A stretch of DNA of 64,000 nucleotides from an uncultured Sulfitobacter sp. (GCA_947502265.1 CANMZB010000010.1:62001-126000), one strand, 5' to 3'. Shown: positions 9,282 through 19,402, counted from the stretch's first letter. Made by a program: numbers and translations. The notes: a model not told the origin generated them from the sequence alone.

Positions 9282-10670
9282 TTACATGTGGATTGGACCG
9301 TCGCCACAGGCAAGGGCGGCTTCGCGCACCGCTTCGGAATAGGTCGGATGTGCGTGGCAGGTCATTGCAAGGTCTTGGGCCGATGCGCCAAATTCCATCG
9401 CAACGCAGACCTCATGGATCAACTCGCCCGCCGATGGGCCGATGATATGGCAGCCCAGAATGCGGTCGGTTTTCTTGTCCGCGAGGATTTTGACAAATCC
9501 GTCACCTGAGAAGTTCGCCTTGGCCCGCGCGTTACCCATAAAGCTGAATTTGCCGACCTTGTATTCGCGGCCCTCTTTTTTCAGCATTTCCTCGGTTGCG
9601 CCTACGTTGGCGACTTCGGGGTGGGTATAGATTACGCTCGGGATCAGGTTATAGTCAATGTGCGGATGCTGGCCTGCGATGTGTTCGGCCACAGCCATGC
9701 CTTCGTCTTCGGCCTTGTGGGCCAACATCGGGCCTTCGATGGCATCACCGACGGCATACACGCCTTTGACGGAAGTCTGCCATGTGTCGTTGACCTGTAT
9801 CTGGCCGCGGTCCGTCATGGCCATGTCCAGCGTGTCGAGGCCAAGGCCGTCGACGTAAGGCTTGCGCCCTGTCGCGACCAGCACGACGTCTGCCTCCAGC
9901 ACATGTTCGCTGTCATCCTTGCGCAGCTTATAGTGGACTTTTGCTTTGGATTTGTTGGTTTCGGTTTTTTGAACGGCGGCACCAAGGATGAACTCAAGTC
10001 CTTGCTTGGACAGCATTCTCTTGAACTGCTTGCTTATCTCGGCGTCCATGCCCGGCGTGATGGTGTCAAGGAACTCGACCACGGTCACTTCCGCACCGAG
10101 GCGCTTGTAGACCGATCCCAGCTCAAGCCCGATAACACCTGCGCCGATCACGACCATCTTCTTTGGCACCTTGCCAAGCTCAAGCGCGCCGGTGGAGGTG
10201 ACGACGATTTTCTCGTCGACCTCGACACCCGGCAGGGCGGACGGCTCGGAGCCTGTTGCGATGATGATATGCTTGGTCTCGTGGATGTCGTCGCCCACTT
10301 TAACCTTGCCCGCCTCGGGGACGCTTCCCCATCCTTTGAGCCAGTCTACCTTGTTCTTTTTGAACAGGAATTCAATGCCTTTGGTGTTCGTGTCGACGGT
10401 GGATTGTTTGTACTTTTGCATCTGCGGCCAGTCGACCGAGGGTGATTTCCCCTTGAGGCCCATTTCGGCAAAATTGTGTTCTGCTTCGTGCAGCATGTGC
10501 GACGCGTGCAGCAACGCCTTGGACGGGATGCATCCGATGTTGAGGCAGGTGCCACCAAGCGTTTCGCGCCCTTCGACACAGGCGGTTTTCAGGCCCAGCT
10601 GCGCACAGCGGATCGCGGCGACATAGCCGCCGGGGCCGGATCCGATAATGATGACATCATAGCTCGACAT
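9282..10670 (-). CDS. lpdA: Dihydrolipoyl dehydrogenase (E3)
   Basis: The E3 flavoenzyme reoxidises dihydrolipoamide of 2-oxoacid dehydrogenase complexes, passing electrons to NAD. The 462 residues show the FAD motif [13 protein letters not shown], the redox disulfide [16 protein letters not shown], a second Rossmann motif [13 protein letters not shown] and the C-terminal HAHPTYSEA with the catalytic His. It is the last gene of the minus-strand operon that starts with sucC, so it probably serves the 2-oxoglutarate dehydrogenase encoded upstream by odhA and odhB. Confidence 0.97.
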   Translation of the reverse strand: MSSYDVIIIGSGPGGYVAAIRCAQLGLKTACVEGRETLGGTCLNIGCIPSKALLHASHMLHEAEHNFAEMGLKGKSPSVDWPQMQKYKQSTVDTNTKGIEFLFKKNKVDWLKGWGSVPEAGKVKVGDDIHETKHIIIATGSEPSALPGVEVDEKIVVTSTGALELGKVPKKMVVIGAGVIGLELGSVYKRLGAEVTVVEFLDTITPGMDAEISKQFKRMLSKQGLEFILGAAVQKTETNKSKAKVHYKLRKDDSEHVLEADVVLVATGRKPYVDGLGLDTLDMAMTDRGQIQVNDTWQTSVKGVYAVGDAIEGPMLAHKAEDEGMAVAEHIAGQHPHIDYNLIPSVIYTHPEVANVGATEEMLKKEGREYKVGKFSFMGNARAKANFSGDGFVKILADKKTDRILGCHIIGPSAGELIHEVCVAMEFGASAQDLAMTCHAHPTYSEAVREAALACGDGPIHM

Positions 10671-10754
10671 GGGGTTCTCCTTGGCGGTGGTTGGGTGTCA
10701 CAAGATGTACACCACCGGTGCACAGGCCGTACACCGGATCATTCAGTCTGTCCG

Positions 10755-11150
10755 TCATAGCAGCGCGGCCAGCAGCATCAACAGGGTCGCGCCGAAACCC
10801 GCCATCCAGATGAGCGAGCGTCCCGGTTTCCAACCCCGGACATAGGCCGGTACATAGGCCACGCGCGCGATCAGATAGACCCATGCGCAGGCAGCGGTCA
10901 GGGTGCTGTTCTGGCCTGACATCTGGATGACGCCGACGGCGATCCCAAACAGGATCAGCCCTTCGAAATGGTTGTCGAACGCGCGGGCCAGACGGGCAGT
11001 GCGATCTGACAGCGCCTTGCTTGGATCACGGTCACGGGCGGACATAGTGTACCCCGGCCCGAGTTCGCGGTTTGCCGGAATGGCATAAAGCCCGAATTGC
11101 ACGAATTGCAGCAGGGCGGCGAGGGTCAGGACGGTGAGTTCGGCGGTCAT
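10755..11150 (-). CDS. MAPEG family membrane protein
   Basis: This 131-residue protein has about four hydrophobic helices. It carries the MAPEG pattern RTARLARAFDNHFEGLILF, followed by a Tyr/Pro-rich loop (RVAYVPAYVRG). Bacterial MAPEG proteins are related to membrane glutathione transferases, but the substrate is unknown here. It lies between the hypothetical gene at 11179 and lpdA in the suc operon, which gives no clear clue to its function. Presence inside a TCA operon may simply reflect co-transcription. Confidence 0.85.
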   Translation of the reverse strand: MTAELTVLTLAALLQFVQFGLYAIPANRELGPGYTMSARDRDPSKALSDRTARLARAFDNHFEGLILFGIAVGVIQMSGQNSTLTAACAWVYLIARVAYVPAYVRGWKPGRSLIWMAGFGATLLMLLAALL

Positions 11151-11178
11151 GAAGGCTCCGGTTCAGCGGCGGTCAGGG

Positions 11179-11442
11179 TCACGCAGTTGCGATGAAGTGG
11201 TAGCTGGTCTGCGTGACGGTGGCGGCATCATCCGAGCCAAGCGCGTTCGAACGGGTGATCCATTTCTCGGCCCGGTCGCGATCATTGACCGACAGCAGCG
11301 CGAAGGCTTGGGTGTTGCTATCGGCATCGCGCCAGATTTGCAGCACGCCAAGCCCCGCATCGCGGCGCGACTCGTCGTCAGCCGTGAAGGCGGAATGCCA
11401 ATCGGCAAAGTCGGTGACATCAAAGTGGCATAGCAGTTGCAT
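11179..11442 (-). CDS. Small conserved hypothetical protein, 87 aa
   Basis: This is an 87-residue soluble protein with an alternating pattern that could fold as a ferredoxin-like alpha/beta barrel: HFDVTDFADWHSAF, then LQIWRDADS and FALLSVNDRDRAEKW. The pattern resembles small dimeric alpha-beta barrel proteins, but no family is claimed. The ATG is preceded by a strong AAGGAGG. The gene is in the suc operon upstream of the MAPEG gene. The function is unknown. Confidence 0.75.
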   Translation of the reverse strand: MQLLCHFDVTDFADWHSAFTADDESRRDAGLGVLQIWRDADSNTQAFALLSVNDRDRAEKWITRSNALGSDDAATVTQTSYHFIATA

Positions 11443-11576
11443 CTTAGGCCTCCTTAGCGTCTCAGGCAGACGTTGGTTTCGTATCAGTGTTCAGTAATTC
11501 ATTACGATGTCTTCGTAGCATAATATACATTTCCGTTGCAGAGCGGTTTGCGATTATCGGGCGCTTGAATAGCATT

Positions 11577-12074
11577 CTAGTCCCTTGCAAACACTGTGCG
11601 CTCATCCGTCAACGCAAAGTAGGGGAAGATAAACCCTTCCCGCACGTTTGGATAGGATGGTTTGGACAAATATTCTGCGTTGGCCGCGATCAGGGCGGCG
11701 TCGCTCACTCCGCTTGGTGCCATGTGTTGATTACGTGCAATCACGGTGTTCACGGACTTCACCTTATCTGTCGGATTAAGGCCGCTTTGTGGCGGAAATT
11801 CCACCCTGGCGCACAGCAAAGGGCCAGGACGGTTTTGAAAAGGTGATGGCATGGCTTTGCACGACCTGCGAAACCAGTTGTCAACTTTGACTTCAACACC
11901 GTCGACGGTTTCGGAATATCCATCGCTTCCAGGCGCACGCGGGATCAGATCAGCCGTTGCGGGCGCGGTCGCAACAACCGTCGCGAGCGCGACAGCCGCG
12001 CAGCCTGATAAACCCGAAGTCGCAAGAGATGCTCCTGCGGATATAGCCGCGCGGTTGCAACTGCCGATTTTCAC
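11577..12074 (-). CDS. Predicted secreted hypothetical protein, 165 aa
   Basis: The GTG start lies one base after the odhB stop. The first about 42 residues end in a signal-like segment (AAVALATVVATAPATA) suggesting export. The mature part has two Cys (RRSC and LLCARVEF), which might form a disulfide in the periplasm, and a C-terminal PNVREGFIFPYFALTDERT. No domain is recognised. The long N-terminus before the hydrophobic core is odd for a signal peptide, so a downstream start cannot be excluded. Tight coupling to odhB supports real translation. Confidence 0.6.
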   Translation of the reverse strand: MKIGSCNRAAISAGASLATSGLSGCAAVALATVVATAPATADLIPRAPGSDGYSETVDGVEVKVDNWFRRSCKAMPSPFQNRPGPLLCARVEFPPQSGLNPTDKVKSVNTVIARNQHMAPSGVSDAALIAANAEYLSKPSYPNVREGFIFPYFALTDERTVFARD

Positions 12075-12075
12075 A

Positions 12076-13620
12076 TTACAGGTCCATCAGCAATCTGCGT
12101 GGATCTTCCAGCGCCTCTTTGACGCGCACAAGGAACGTGACCGCGCCCTTGCCATCCACGATGCGGTGGTCATAGCTGAGCGCGAGGTACATCATCGGGC
12201 GGATGACGACTTCGCCGCCTATCGCCATGGGGCGGTCCTGGATTTTGTGCATGCCAAGGATGCCCGATTGGGGCGGGTTCAGAATGGGGGAGGACATCAG
12301 CGAGCCGTAGACGCCGCCATTGGAGATGGTGAACGTGCCGCCCTGCATTTCCGCCATCGACAGTTTGCCGTCGCGCGCGCGCGCGCCTTTTTCTGCGATG
12401 GCTTTTTCGATACCTGCAAAGCTCATGGCGTCTGCATCGCGGATCACCGGCACCACAAGGCCGGAGGGTGTGCCCGCGGCAATGCCCATGTGGACGAAGT
12501 TTTTGTAAACAACATCGGTGCCGTCGATCTCGGCGTTGACTTCGGGAACTTCGTGCAGCGCGTGAACGCAGGCCTTGGTGAAGAAGGACATAAAGCCCAG
12601 TTTGACGCCGTGCTTTTTCAAGAACAGGTCTTTGTATTCGCTACGCAGCGCCATCACCTCGGTCATGTCGACCTCGTTATAGGTGGTCAGCATTGCGGCG
12701 GTGTTCTGGCTGTCTTTCAGGCGCTTGGCGATGGTCTGGCGCAGGCGGGTCATTTTCACCCGCTCTTCGCGGGAGGCGTCATCGGCAGAGACGGGCGCGC
12801 GCGGGGCGGCGGCGGCAGGGGCGGGGGCAGAAGCGGTTTTGCCCGCCTCAATCGCTTTTGTAACGTCATCCTTCATGACGCGGCCATCGCGGCCTGTGCC
12901 TGTCACCTGATCGCGGCTCAGGCCTGCTTCGGCCATTGCTTTCTTGGCGGACGGGGCGTCTTCGACGTCCTTGCCCGAGGAGGCGGATTTGGCGGCAGCG
13001 GGGGCTTGCTCGCTTGCGGGTGCAGAGGCTTTTGCGCCCGCGTCTGCGCCCGACGAGATCACGGCGAGTTTGCCCGAGGCTTCGACGGTGCTGCCTTCCT
13101 CGGCCACGATTTCGGTAAGGGTGCCGGCGGCGGGGCTTGGCACTTCGACGGAGACCTTATCCGTTTCTAGTTCGCAGAGCATTTCATCCTGCGCGACGGT
13201 ATCGCCGACCTTCTTGAACCAGGTGCTGACGGTGGCCTCTGAGACGCTTTCGCCCAAGGTGGGAACCATAACGTCGATATTCTCGCTCTCACGCAGTTTT
13301 ACGTCGGCGGCGCCTGCATCAACTGCCTTTGGCGCATCGTCATTGTCAGACTTGGGTTCGGGCGCGCCTTTGGTGCCTTCGGCCCCTTCGGAGACCATGG
13401 CCAGCAGGGCATCAACGCCGACGGTTTCGCCTTCGGCGGCGATGATCTCGCTCAGCGTGCCGGCGACGGGGCTTGGCACTTCGACGGTGACCTTGTCGGT
13501 CTCCAGCTCGCACAACATTTCGTCAACGGCAACGGTATCGCCGGGCTGTTTGAACCAGGTGGCGACGGTGGCTTCGGTGACGGATTCGCCCAATGTGGGC
13601 ACGCGGACTTCGCTACTCAT
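12076..13620 (-). CDS. odhB: 2-oxoglutarate dehydrogenase E2, dihydrolipoyl succinyltransferase, two lipoyl domains
   Basis: E2 is the core of the 2-oxoglutarate dehydrogenase complex and transfers succinyl groups from lipoamide to CoA. Order: lipoyl domain 1 (residues about 3-78, lipoyl Lys in [10 protein letters not shown]), an Ala/Glu/Pro linker, lipoyl domain 2 (about 105-180, [10 protein letters not shown]), an E1/E3-binding domain ([20 protein letters not shown]), and the acyltransferase domain ending in [16 protein letters not shown] with the catalytic His. At 514 residues it is about 100 longer than the single-lipoyl E. coli protein because of the extra domain. It follows odhA by three bases. 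Confidence 0.96.
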   Translation of the reverse strand: MSSEVRVPTLGESVTEATVATWFKQPGDTVAVDEMLCELETDKVTVEVPSPVAGTLSEIIAAEGETVGVDALLAMVSEGAEGTKGAPEPKSDNDDAPKAVDAGAADVKLRESENIDVMVPTLGESVSEATVSTWFKKVGDTVAQDEMLCELETDKVSVEVPSPAAGTLTEIVAEEGSTVEASGKLAVISSGADAGAKASAPASEQAPAAAKSASSGKDVEDAPSAKKAMAEAGLSRDQVTGTGRDGRVMKDDVTKAIEAGKTASAPAPAAAAPRAPVSADDASREERVKMTRLRQTIAKRLKDSQNTAAMLTTYNEVDMTEVMALRSEYKDLFLKKHGVKLGFMSFFTKACVHALHEVPEVNAEIDGTDVVYKNFVHMGIAAGTPSGLVVPVIRDADAMSFAGIEKAIAEKGARARDGKLSMAEMQGGTFTISNGGVYGSLMSSPILNPPQSGILGMHKIQDRPMAIGGEVVIRPMMYLALSYDHRIVDGKGAVTFLVRVKEALEDPRRLLMDL

Positions 13621-13623
13621 GGT

Positions 13624-16578
13624 TCAGGATCCTTTTATTGTCAGCGCATCGTCGACGAGGGCTGCTTGTTGTGTTTTGTGCTGGGAAGCGAGACCGGTTG
13701 CGGGCGAGGCGGCCGTGGCGCGTCCGGCATAATCGGGTCGCGTGAATTTGGCGCCGATCCGGCCGAGAACCCATTCGATGTTCGGCTCGATGAACGACCA
13801 TGCGCCCTGGTTTTTGGGCTCTTCCTGACACCAGACCATTTCGGCGTTTTTGAAGCGTTCCAGTTCCTGCACCGCAGATTGGGCGGGGAAGGGATAGAAC
13901 TGTTCGAAGCGCAGAATATAGACATCGTCGATGCCGCGGCTGTCGCGCTCTTCGAGCAGATCATAGTAGACCTTGCCCGAGCACATCACCACGCGTTTGA
14001 TTTTATCATCCGCGACCAGTTTTGTATCAGAGTTGCCGTATTGCGCATCGTCCCACAGAACGCGGTGGAAGCTTGATCCGGTGGTGAATTCATCCGCTTT
14101 GCTGACGGCCATCTTGTGGCGCAGCAGGGATTTCGGGGTCATCAACATCAAAGGCTTGCGGTAGCTGCGGTGCAGCTGGCGGCGCAGGATGTGGAAGTAG
14201 TTGGCCGGTGTGGTGCAGTTTGCCACGATCCAGTTGTCGCCGCCGCACATGGTCAGGAAACGTTCGAGACGTGCAGAGGAGTGCTCCGGCCCCTGTCCCT
14301 CGTAGCCGTGCGGCATCAGGCAGACGAGACCGGACATGCGCAGCCATTTGCTTTCGCCCGACGAGATGAACTGGTCGAACATGATCTGCGCGCCGTTGGC
14401 GAAATCACCGAACTGAGCTTCCCAAAGCGTCAGCGCGTTGGGTTCGGCCAGCGAATAGCCGTACTCAAAACCAAGCACCGCATATTCCGAAAGCATCGAA
14501 TCGATGACTTCATACTCTGCCTGACCGGTGCGGATGTGGTTGAGCGGGTAATACCGCTCTTCGGTGTCCTGATTGATCAGGGCGGAGTGGCGTTGCGAGA
14601 ATGTGCCGCGTGAACTGTCCTGACCGGAAAGGCGGACTTTGTAGCCTTCGGTAAGCAGCGAGCCGAAAGCGAGCGCCTCGGCGGTGGCCCAATCAAAGCC
14701 TTTGCCACTTTCGAGCATTTCACGCTTGGCCTCCAGCAGGCGGCCCACGGTTTTATGCAGCGGATAGCCATCCGGCGCGGTCGAGATCGCCTTGCCTACT
14801 TCTGCAAGGGTTTCGGGCGCGATGGAGGTTTCACCGCGCTGGTACTTGTCTATATTCCTGTCGAGATGGGACCATTTGCCGTCCAGCCAGTCTGCCTTGT
14901 TCGGGCGGTACTCTTTACCGGCCTCGAACTCTTCGTTCAGTTTGGCCTGAAATTCGGCCTTCATGTCCTCGATCTCACCTTCGGGGATCAGGCCGTCCTT
15001 GACCAGACGGTCGGTATAGAGCGTCAGCGTGGTTTTCTGTTTCTTGATCCGCTTGTACATCAACGGGTTGGTGAACATCGGTTCATCCCCCTCGTTATGG
15101 CCAAAGCGGCGGTAACAGATCATGTCGATCACCACGTCCTTGTGGAACTTCTGGCGGAATTCGGTCGCCACACGGGCGGCATGCACGACCGCTTCGGGAT
15201 CGTCGCCGTTGACGTGGAAAATCGGCGCTTCGACGACCAGCGCGTTGTCGGTCGGGTAGGGGGACGAGCGCGAGAAATGCGGCGCTGTGGTAAAGCCGAT
15301 CTGGTTGTTGACGACGATGTGCATGGTGCCGCCGGTGCGGTGCCCGCGCAGACCCGACAGCGCGAAACATTCGGCCACGACGCCCTGACCGGCAAAGGCT
15401 GCATCCCCGTGCAGCAACACAGGCAGCACGGACGTGCGGTCCTTGTCGTTCAGCTGGTCCTGTTTGGCGCGCACCTTGCCCAGAACGACCGGATTGACCG
15501 CTTCGAGGTGGGAGGGGTTGGCCGTCAGCGACAAATGGACAGTGTTGCCATCGAATTCGCGGTCCGAGGAGGCGCCGAGGTGGTATTTCACATCGCCCGA
15601 GCCGTCCACGTCTTCGGGTTTGAAGCTGCCGCCCTGAAACTCGTTGAAAATTGCGCGGTAGGGTTTCTGCATCACATTGGCAAGGACCGAGAGGCGGCCA
15701 CGGTGTGGCATCCCGATCACAACGTCACGCACGCCAAGGTTACCGCCGCGTTTGATCACCTGCTCCATCGCGGGGATCAGGCTTTCGCCGCCATCAAGGC
15801 CGAACCGTTTGGTGCCCATGTATTTGACGTGCAGGAATTTTTCGAAGCCTTCAGCCTCAACCAGCCGGTTCAGGATCGCCTTGCGGCCTTCGCGGGTGAA
15901 CTGGATCTCGTTGCCGTAGCCCTCGATCCGCTCCTTTAGCCATGCGGCCTCTTCGGGGTTGGAAATATGCATGTATTGCAGCGCGAATGTGCCGCAATAG
16001 GTGCTTTTGAGGATGCCCGTAATTTCGCGCATCGTTGCAATTTGCAGGCCCAGCACGTTGTCGATGAAAATCGGGCGGTCCATGTCGGCTTCGGTAAAGC
16101 CGTAGGATTTCGGCTCAAGTTCGGGGTGGGGGGTCTCGTCGCGCATGTCCAGCGGATCGAGATCGGCGGCCAGATGGCCGCGAATACGGAACGCGCGGAT
16201 AATCATCAACGCGCGGATGCTGTCCAGCACGGCGCGCTGGATCTGGTCATTGGTGACTTCGACGCCTTGCGCCTTCGCCTTCTCGGCGATCTTGCCGCCT
16301 GCGGCTTTCGCTTCGGCGGGCCATTCGCCGGTCAACGCCGCGGTCAGATCGTCGTGCGGCACGGGCGGCCAGTCGGTGCGTGCCCATGACGGGCCGGAAG
16401 CTTCGGCTTTAACCGATTTACCCTCGTCGCCCAAGGCTTTGAAAAATGCCTGCCAACTTTCATCGACCGCGCTTGGGTCGTTGGCATAACGGGCATACAT
16501 CTGTTCCAGATATGCGGCGTTGTGGCCTTGCATAAAGGAAGAGGCGTGGAACTGGTCATTGGCAGGATGGTCGGTCAT
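13624..16578 (-). CDS. odhA: 2-oxoglutarate dehydrogenase E1
   Basis: This thiamine-diphosphate E1 decarboxylates 2-oxoglutarate and reductively succinylates E2. The 984 residues match the family. Visible motifs are the N-terminal QMYARYANDP segment typical of E1o, GMPHRGRLSVLAN, the thiamine/Mg site GHNEGDEPMFTNPLMYKRI, and the C-terminal transketolase part with WEAQFGDFANGAQ. ATG 16578 is preferred over an in-frame GTG at 16602. It sits between sucD and odhB in the suc operon, separated from sucD by a small hairpin. Confidence 0.96.
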   Translation of the reverse strand: MTDHPANDQFHASSFMQGHNAAYLEQMYARYANDPSAVDESWQAFFKALGDEGKSVKAEASGPSWARTDWPPVPHDDLTAALTGEWPAEAKAAGGKIAEKAKAQGVEVTNDQIQRAVLDSIRALMIIRAFRIRGHLAADLDPLDMRDETPHPELEPKSYGFTEADMDRPIFIDNVLGLQIATMREITGILKSTYCGTFALQYMHISNPEEAAWLKERIEGYGNEIQFTREGRKAILNRLVEAEGFEKFLHVKYMGTKRFGLDGGESLIPAMEQVIKRGGNLGVRDVVIGMPHRGRLSVLANVMQKPYRAIFNEFQGGSFKPEDVDGSGDVKYHLGASSDREFDGNTVHLSLTANPSHLEAVNPVVLGKVRAKQDQLNDKDRTSVLPVLLHGDAAFAGQGVVAECFALSGLRGHRTGGTMHIVVNNQIGFTTAPHFSRSSPYPTDNALVVEAPIFHVNGDDPEAVVHAARVATEFRQKFHKDVVIDMICYRRFGHNEGDEPMFTNPLMYKRIKKQKTTLTLYTDRLVKDGLIPEGEIEDMKAEFQAKLNEEFEAGKEYRPNKADWLDGKWSHLDRNIDKYQRGETSIAPETLAEVGKAISTAPDGYPLHKTVGRLLEAKREMLESGKGFDWATAEALAFGSLLTEGYKVRLSGQDSSRGTFSQRHSALINQDTEERYYPLNHIRTGQAEYEVIDSMLSEYAVLGFEYGYSLAEPNALTLWEAQFGDFANGAQIMFDQFISSGESKWLRMSGLVCLMPHGYEGQGPEHSSARLERFLTMCGGDNWIVANCTTPANYFHILRRQLHRSYRKPLMLMTPKSLLRHKMAVSKADEFTTGSSFHRVLWDDAQYGNSDTKLVADDKIKRVVMCSGKVYYDLLEERDSRGIDDVYILRFEQFYPFPAQSAVQELERFKNAEMVWCQEEPKNQGAWSFIEPNIEWVLGRIGAKFTRPDYAGRATAASPATGLASQHKTQQAALVDDALTIKGS

Positions 16579-16618
16579 TGGTGAAGCCTCGCTTGAAAAC
16601 ACTGGCTGGATGGATGTC

Positions 16619-16640
16619 GGGCGGGAATTTCATCCCGCCC
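16619..16640 (-). other. Intercistronic hairpin between sucD and odhA
   Basis: A perfect 8-bp GC-rich stem (16619-16626 with 16633-16640) closes a 6-base loop in the 72-base gap. There is no T run after it on the minus strand, so it may be a weak attenuator or a stabilising or processing element rather than a full terminator. Confidence 0.55.
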
Positions 16641-16650
16641 TGAGTGGTTT

Positions 16651-17538
16651 TTAGCCTTTGTTAATGGCTTCCTGCACCGCTTCGCCGAGCGTGGCGGGGC
16701 TGTCGGCAACAACGATGCCTGCTGCGCGCATGGCTTCGATCTTGCTTTCTGCGTCGCCTTTGCCACCGGCAACAATTGCGCCTGCGTGGCCCATACGACG
16801 GCCGGGAGGGGCGGTGCGGCCCGCGATGAAGCCGGCAGTCGGCTTCCAACGGCCCTTCTTCTTTTCGTCGGCAAGGAACTGTGCGGCTTCCTCTTCGGCG
16901 GAGCCGCCGATTTCACCGATCATGATGATAGAAGTGGTTTCCGGATCGGCGAGGAACATTTCCAACACGTCGATATGTTCGGTCCCTTTGATGGGGTCGC
17001 CGCCAATGCCCACGGCAGAGGATTGGCCAAGGCCCAGATCGGTTGTCTGTTTCACTGCCTCATAGGTCAGCGTGCCGGAGCGCGAGACAACGCCGCAAGA
17101 ACCGCGTTTGTGGATGTGGCCGGGCATGATGCCGATTTTGCAGGCGCCGGGGGTGATCACGCCGGGGCAGTTCGGCCCGATCAGGCGGGATTTCGACCCG
17201 TCGAGGGCGCGCGCTACGCGCATCATGTCAAGCACCGGGATCCCTTCGGTGATGCAGACGATCAGTTCCATTTCGGCGTCGATCGCCTCAAGGATCGAAT
17301 CGGCGGCGAAGGGGGGCGGCACATAGATCACGGAAGCATTTGCGCCGGTCACATGGCGGGCCTCATGCACGGAGTTGAAGACCGGCAGGTCCAGATGTGT
17401 CTGCCCGCCCTTGCCGGGGGTCACGCCGCCGACCATTTTGGTGCCATAGGCAATCGCCTGTTCGGTGTGGAAGGTGCCCTGCGAGCCGGTGAGGCCCTGA
17501 CAGATCACTTTGGTGTTTTCGTCTACGAGTACGGCCAT
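16651..17538 (-). CDS. sucD: Succinyl-CoA synthetase alpha subunit
   Basis: SucD binds CoA and carries the phosphohistidine in the reversible conversion of succinyl-CoA to succinate with nucleotide phosphorylation. The 295 residues show the CoA-binding Rossmann start [32 protein letters not shown] and the active His in [14 protein letters not shown] 17538 is chosen because it begins the conserved [11 protein letters not shown] and has GGAACA upstream. The longer in-frame extension to 17568 is not needed. An unrelated ORF, not sucC, lies directly upstream. Confidence 0.96.
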   Translation of the reverse strand: MAVLVDENTKVICQGLTGSQGTFHTEQAIAYGTKMVGGVTPGKGGQTHLDLPVFNSVHEARHVTGANASVIYVPPPFAADSILEAIDAEMELIVCITEGIPVLDMMRVARALDGSKSRLIGPNCPGVITPGACKIGIMPGHIHKRGSCGVVSRSGTLTYEAVKQTTDLGLGQSSAVGIGGDPIKGTEHIDVLEMFLADPETTSIIMIGEIGGSAEEEAAQFLADEKKKGRWKPTAGFIAGRTAPPGRRMGHAGAIVAGGKGDAESKIEAMRAAGIVVADSPATLGEAVQEAINKG

Positions 17539-17539
17539 A

Positions 17540-17965
17540 TTATTGTTCCTTGAAGTGCGACCTGACAAAATCCGCGGTTTCGGATTCTATCGAGGTAATT
17601 TTGTTGAGTGCATGTTTGTACAGGTTCTTGCCGAGCGCAGCTTCGGGTGCGGCATCCTCGCTGTCGCGATGCGGTGCAATTTGGTCGATCGCCAATGCGC
17701 GCAGAGGCGCGTTGGCGACGATCTTTATGTCGAGTACCAACTCTTTATGCTCGCCCTGTCCACCCTTGTTGGCAAAGCTCTTGATCGTGGCGGTCTGGAC
17801 GATGCCGTGTGCCGCCAACCCGTGCCCGCCTGATTGCTCGGCGGTCCAGATAAAAACTTCTTCTCCGGTTTGAATAACGGCCTTTTTGTAGGGCCGCGCA
17901 TGTATCTGCGCGACCCCGTTTTCAGCGATATCCAGCGGAGGGTCGATTTTTGCGATCAGCGCCAT
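17540..17965 (-). CDS. PUA/EVE-like hypothetical protein between sucC and sucD
   Basis: This 141-residue protein starts 4 bases after sucC and ends one base before sucD, so it must be translated within the succinyl-CoA synthetase operon. The central part ([18 protein letters not shown], then [11 protein letters not shown]) has the look of a PUA/EVE/ASCH-type beta barrel, a fold that binds modified bases or RNA. This resemblance is by eye only. A charged C-terminal helical part follows. No signal peptide or membrane segment is visible. The function and any link to the TCA enzymes are unknown. Confidence 0.75.
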   Translation of the reverse strand: MALIAKIDPPLDIAENGVAQIHARPYKKAVIQTGEEVFIWTAEQSGGHGLAAHGIVQTATIKSFANKGGQGEHKELVLDIKIVANAPLRALAIDQIAPHRDSEDAAPEAALGKNLYKHALNKITSIESETADFVRSHFKEQ

Positions 17966-17969
17966 TCCC

Positions 17970-19163
17970 TCAGCCCTTGACCGCTTTCACGATCTTTTGC
18001 GCGCCGTCTTTCAGGTTGTCGGCGGCAATCACGTCAAGGCCGGAATTGTTGATGATGGCTTTGCCTTCTTCAACGTTGGTCCCTTCAAGGCGCACAACCA
18101 GCGGCACTTTCAGGCCGACTTCTTTTACAGCGGCCACGACGCCTTCTGCGATGACATCGCAGCGCATGATGCCGCCGAAGATGTTCACAAGAATGCCTTT
18201 GACCTGTGGATCAGAAGTGATGATCTTGAAGGCTTCGGTGACTTTCTCTTTGGTTGCACCGCCGCCTACGTCGAGGAAGTTGGCAGGCTCCGCACCATAC
18301 AGCTTGATGATGTCCATTGTGGCCATCGCCAGACCTGCGCCGTTCACCATACAGCCGATTTCACCGTCAAGCGCGATGTAGTTCAGGTCGTATTTGGAGG
18401 CTTCGAGTTCTTTGGGGTCTTCTTCAGTGGTGTCGCGCAATTCGGCGATGTCGGGCTGGCGGTAGATCGCGTTGCCGTCGAAAGATACCTTGGCATCGAG
18501 CACTTTGAGATCGCCGCTGTCGGTGACGATCAGCGGGTTGATTTCCAGCATCTCCATGTCTTTTTCGATGAACGCTTTGTAAAGCGTGCCCATCAGGCCG
18601 ACGCACTGTTTGACGGCCTTGCCTTCAAGACCCAGCGCAAAGGCGACGCGACGGCCATGGAACGGCTGGAAGCCGGTTGCGGGATCGACGGAAAAGTTGA
18701 TGATCTTCTCGGGCGTGGAGGCGGCGACCTCTTCGATGTCCATGCCCCCTTCGGTGGAGCAGACAAAACCGACGCGCTGCGTGGCGCGATCGACAAGCAG
18801 GGCGAGGTAAAGTTCGGTCTCGATGCCGGAGCCGTCTTCGATATAGACGCGGTTGACCTGTTTGCCCGCGGGGCCTGTCTGGTGGGTGACCAGGGTGCGG
18901 CCCAGCATCTTCTTGGCTTCCTGGGCTGCTTCCTCGACGGATTTGGCAAGGCGCACGCCGCCGCCTTCACCGGCATCGGCTTCTTTGAACTTGCCCTTGC
19001 CGCGACCGCCCGCGTGGATCTGTGCCTTGACCACCCACAACGGGCCGTCCATTTCGCCGGCGGCGTTTTTGGCGTTCTCTGCTTTGAGCACAATGCGCCC
19101 GTCGGATACTGGCGCACCGTAGCTGCGCAGGAGGGCTTTGGCCTGATATTCGTGGATGTTCAT
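17970..19163 (-). CDS. sucC: Succinyl-CoA synthetase beta subunit
   Basis: SucC is the ATP-grasp subunit of succinyl-CoA synthetase. The 397 residues begin with the family N-terminus [12 protein letters not shown]. They contain the ATP-grasp segment [17 protein letters not shown], the Mg-binding [10 protein letters not shown], and the alpha-interface [12 protein letters not shown] followed by [13 protein letters not shown] 19163 is clear, and the longer upstream frame is intergenic. It is the first gene of a minus-strand operon running to lpdA, and its leader holds the paired TGTGATCACA sites. Confidence 0.97.
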   Translation of the reverse strand: MNIHEYQAKALLRSYGAPVSDGRIVLKAENAKNAAGEMDGPLWVVKAQIHAGGRGKGKFKEADAGEGGGVRLAKSVEEAAQEAKKMLGRTLVTHQTGPAGKQVNRVYIEDGSGIETELYLALLVDRATQRVGFVCSTEGGMDIEEVAASTPEKIINFSVDPATGFQPFHGRRVAFALGLEGKAVKQCVGLMGTLYKAFIEKDMEMLEINPLIVTDSGDLKVLDAKVSFDGNAIYRQPDIAELRDTTEEDPKELEASKYDLNYIALDGEIGCMVNGAGLAMATMDIIKLYGAEPANFLDVGGGATKEKVTEAFKIITSDPQVKGILVNIFGGIMRCDVIAEGVVAAVKEVGLKVPLVVRLEGTNVEEGKAIINNSGLDVIAADNLKDGAQKIVKAVKG

Positions 19164-19274
19164 GTCGAAACGGTCCCGTGTTTGGTTGTCTTCATGACGC
19201 GGTATACGCCTGAAACTTAAGTCTCGGTGAAGAGCTTTGATGAGTAAATCGGAATAATCCACCCTAAAGTGACA

Positions 19275-19309
19275 TTTGTGATCACGCCTCAAAAGGCTGT
19301 GATCACAAA
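19275..19309. promoter_or_regulatory. Paired TGTGATCACA operator upstream of sucC
   Basis: Two copies of a GTGATCAC core (19278-19285 and 19299-19306) have centres 21 bp apart, two helical turns, and are mirror-arranged within an 11-bp perfect inverted repeat (19275-19285 with 19299-19309). They lie about 112 bp before the sucC ATG. The same paired arrangement occurs before sdhC. This suggests a dimeric repressor or activator with cooperative binding. The regulator is unknown. Confidence 0.7.
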
Positions 19310-19362
19310 ATCGGCAAAAGAGAGCCGATTGAGCAGATTGCACGGGTGAGTCGCGTGCAATC
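19309..19362. promoter_or_regulatory. Two further inverted repeats in the sucC leader region
   Basis: Beyond the operator pair lie a 7-bp dyad (19309-19315 with 19324-19330) and a 9-bp dyad (19336-19344 with 19354-19362). The first, read toward sucC, ends in TTTT and could be a weak terminator for upstream readthrough. The second could be an operator. Both are perfect by eye, and their function is unknown. Confidence 0.45.
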
Positions 19363-19402
19363 GCTTTTAAGTATATTCAAAAGCGTGGGGTATTTTGGGG
19401 AG

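Noticed and set aside
11851..13170. Long plus-strand open frame opposite odhB
   Set aside because: It lies antisense to a clearly conserved E2 gene, has low-complexity His/Gly/Ala content and no domain; it is a shadow of high-GC coding.
17153..17160. GTGATCAC core inside sucD (another at 62885-62892)
   Set aside because: Single, unpaired, and explained by Val-Ile-Thr type codons; not counted as operators.
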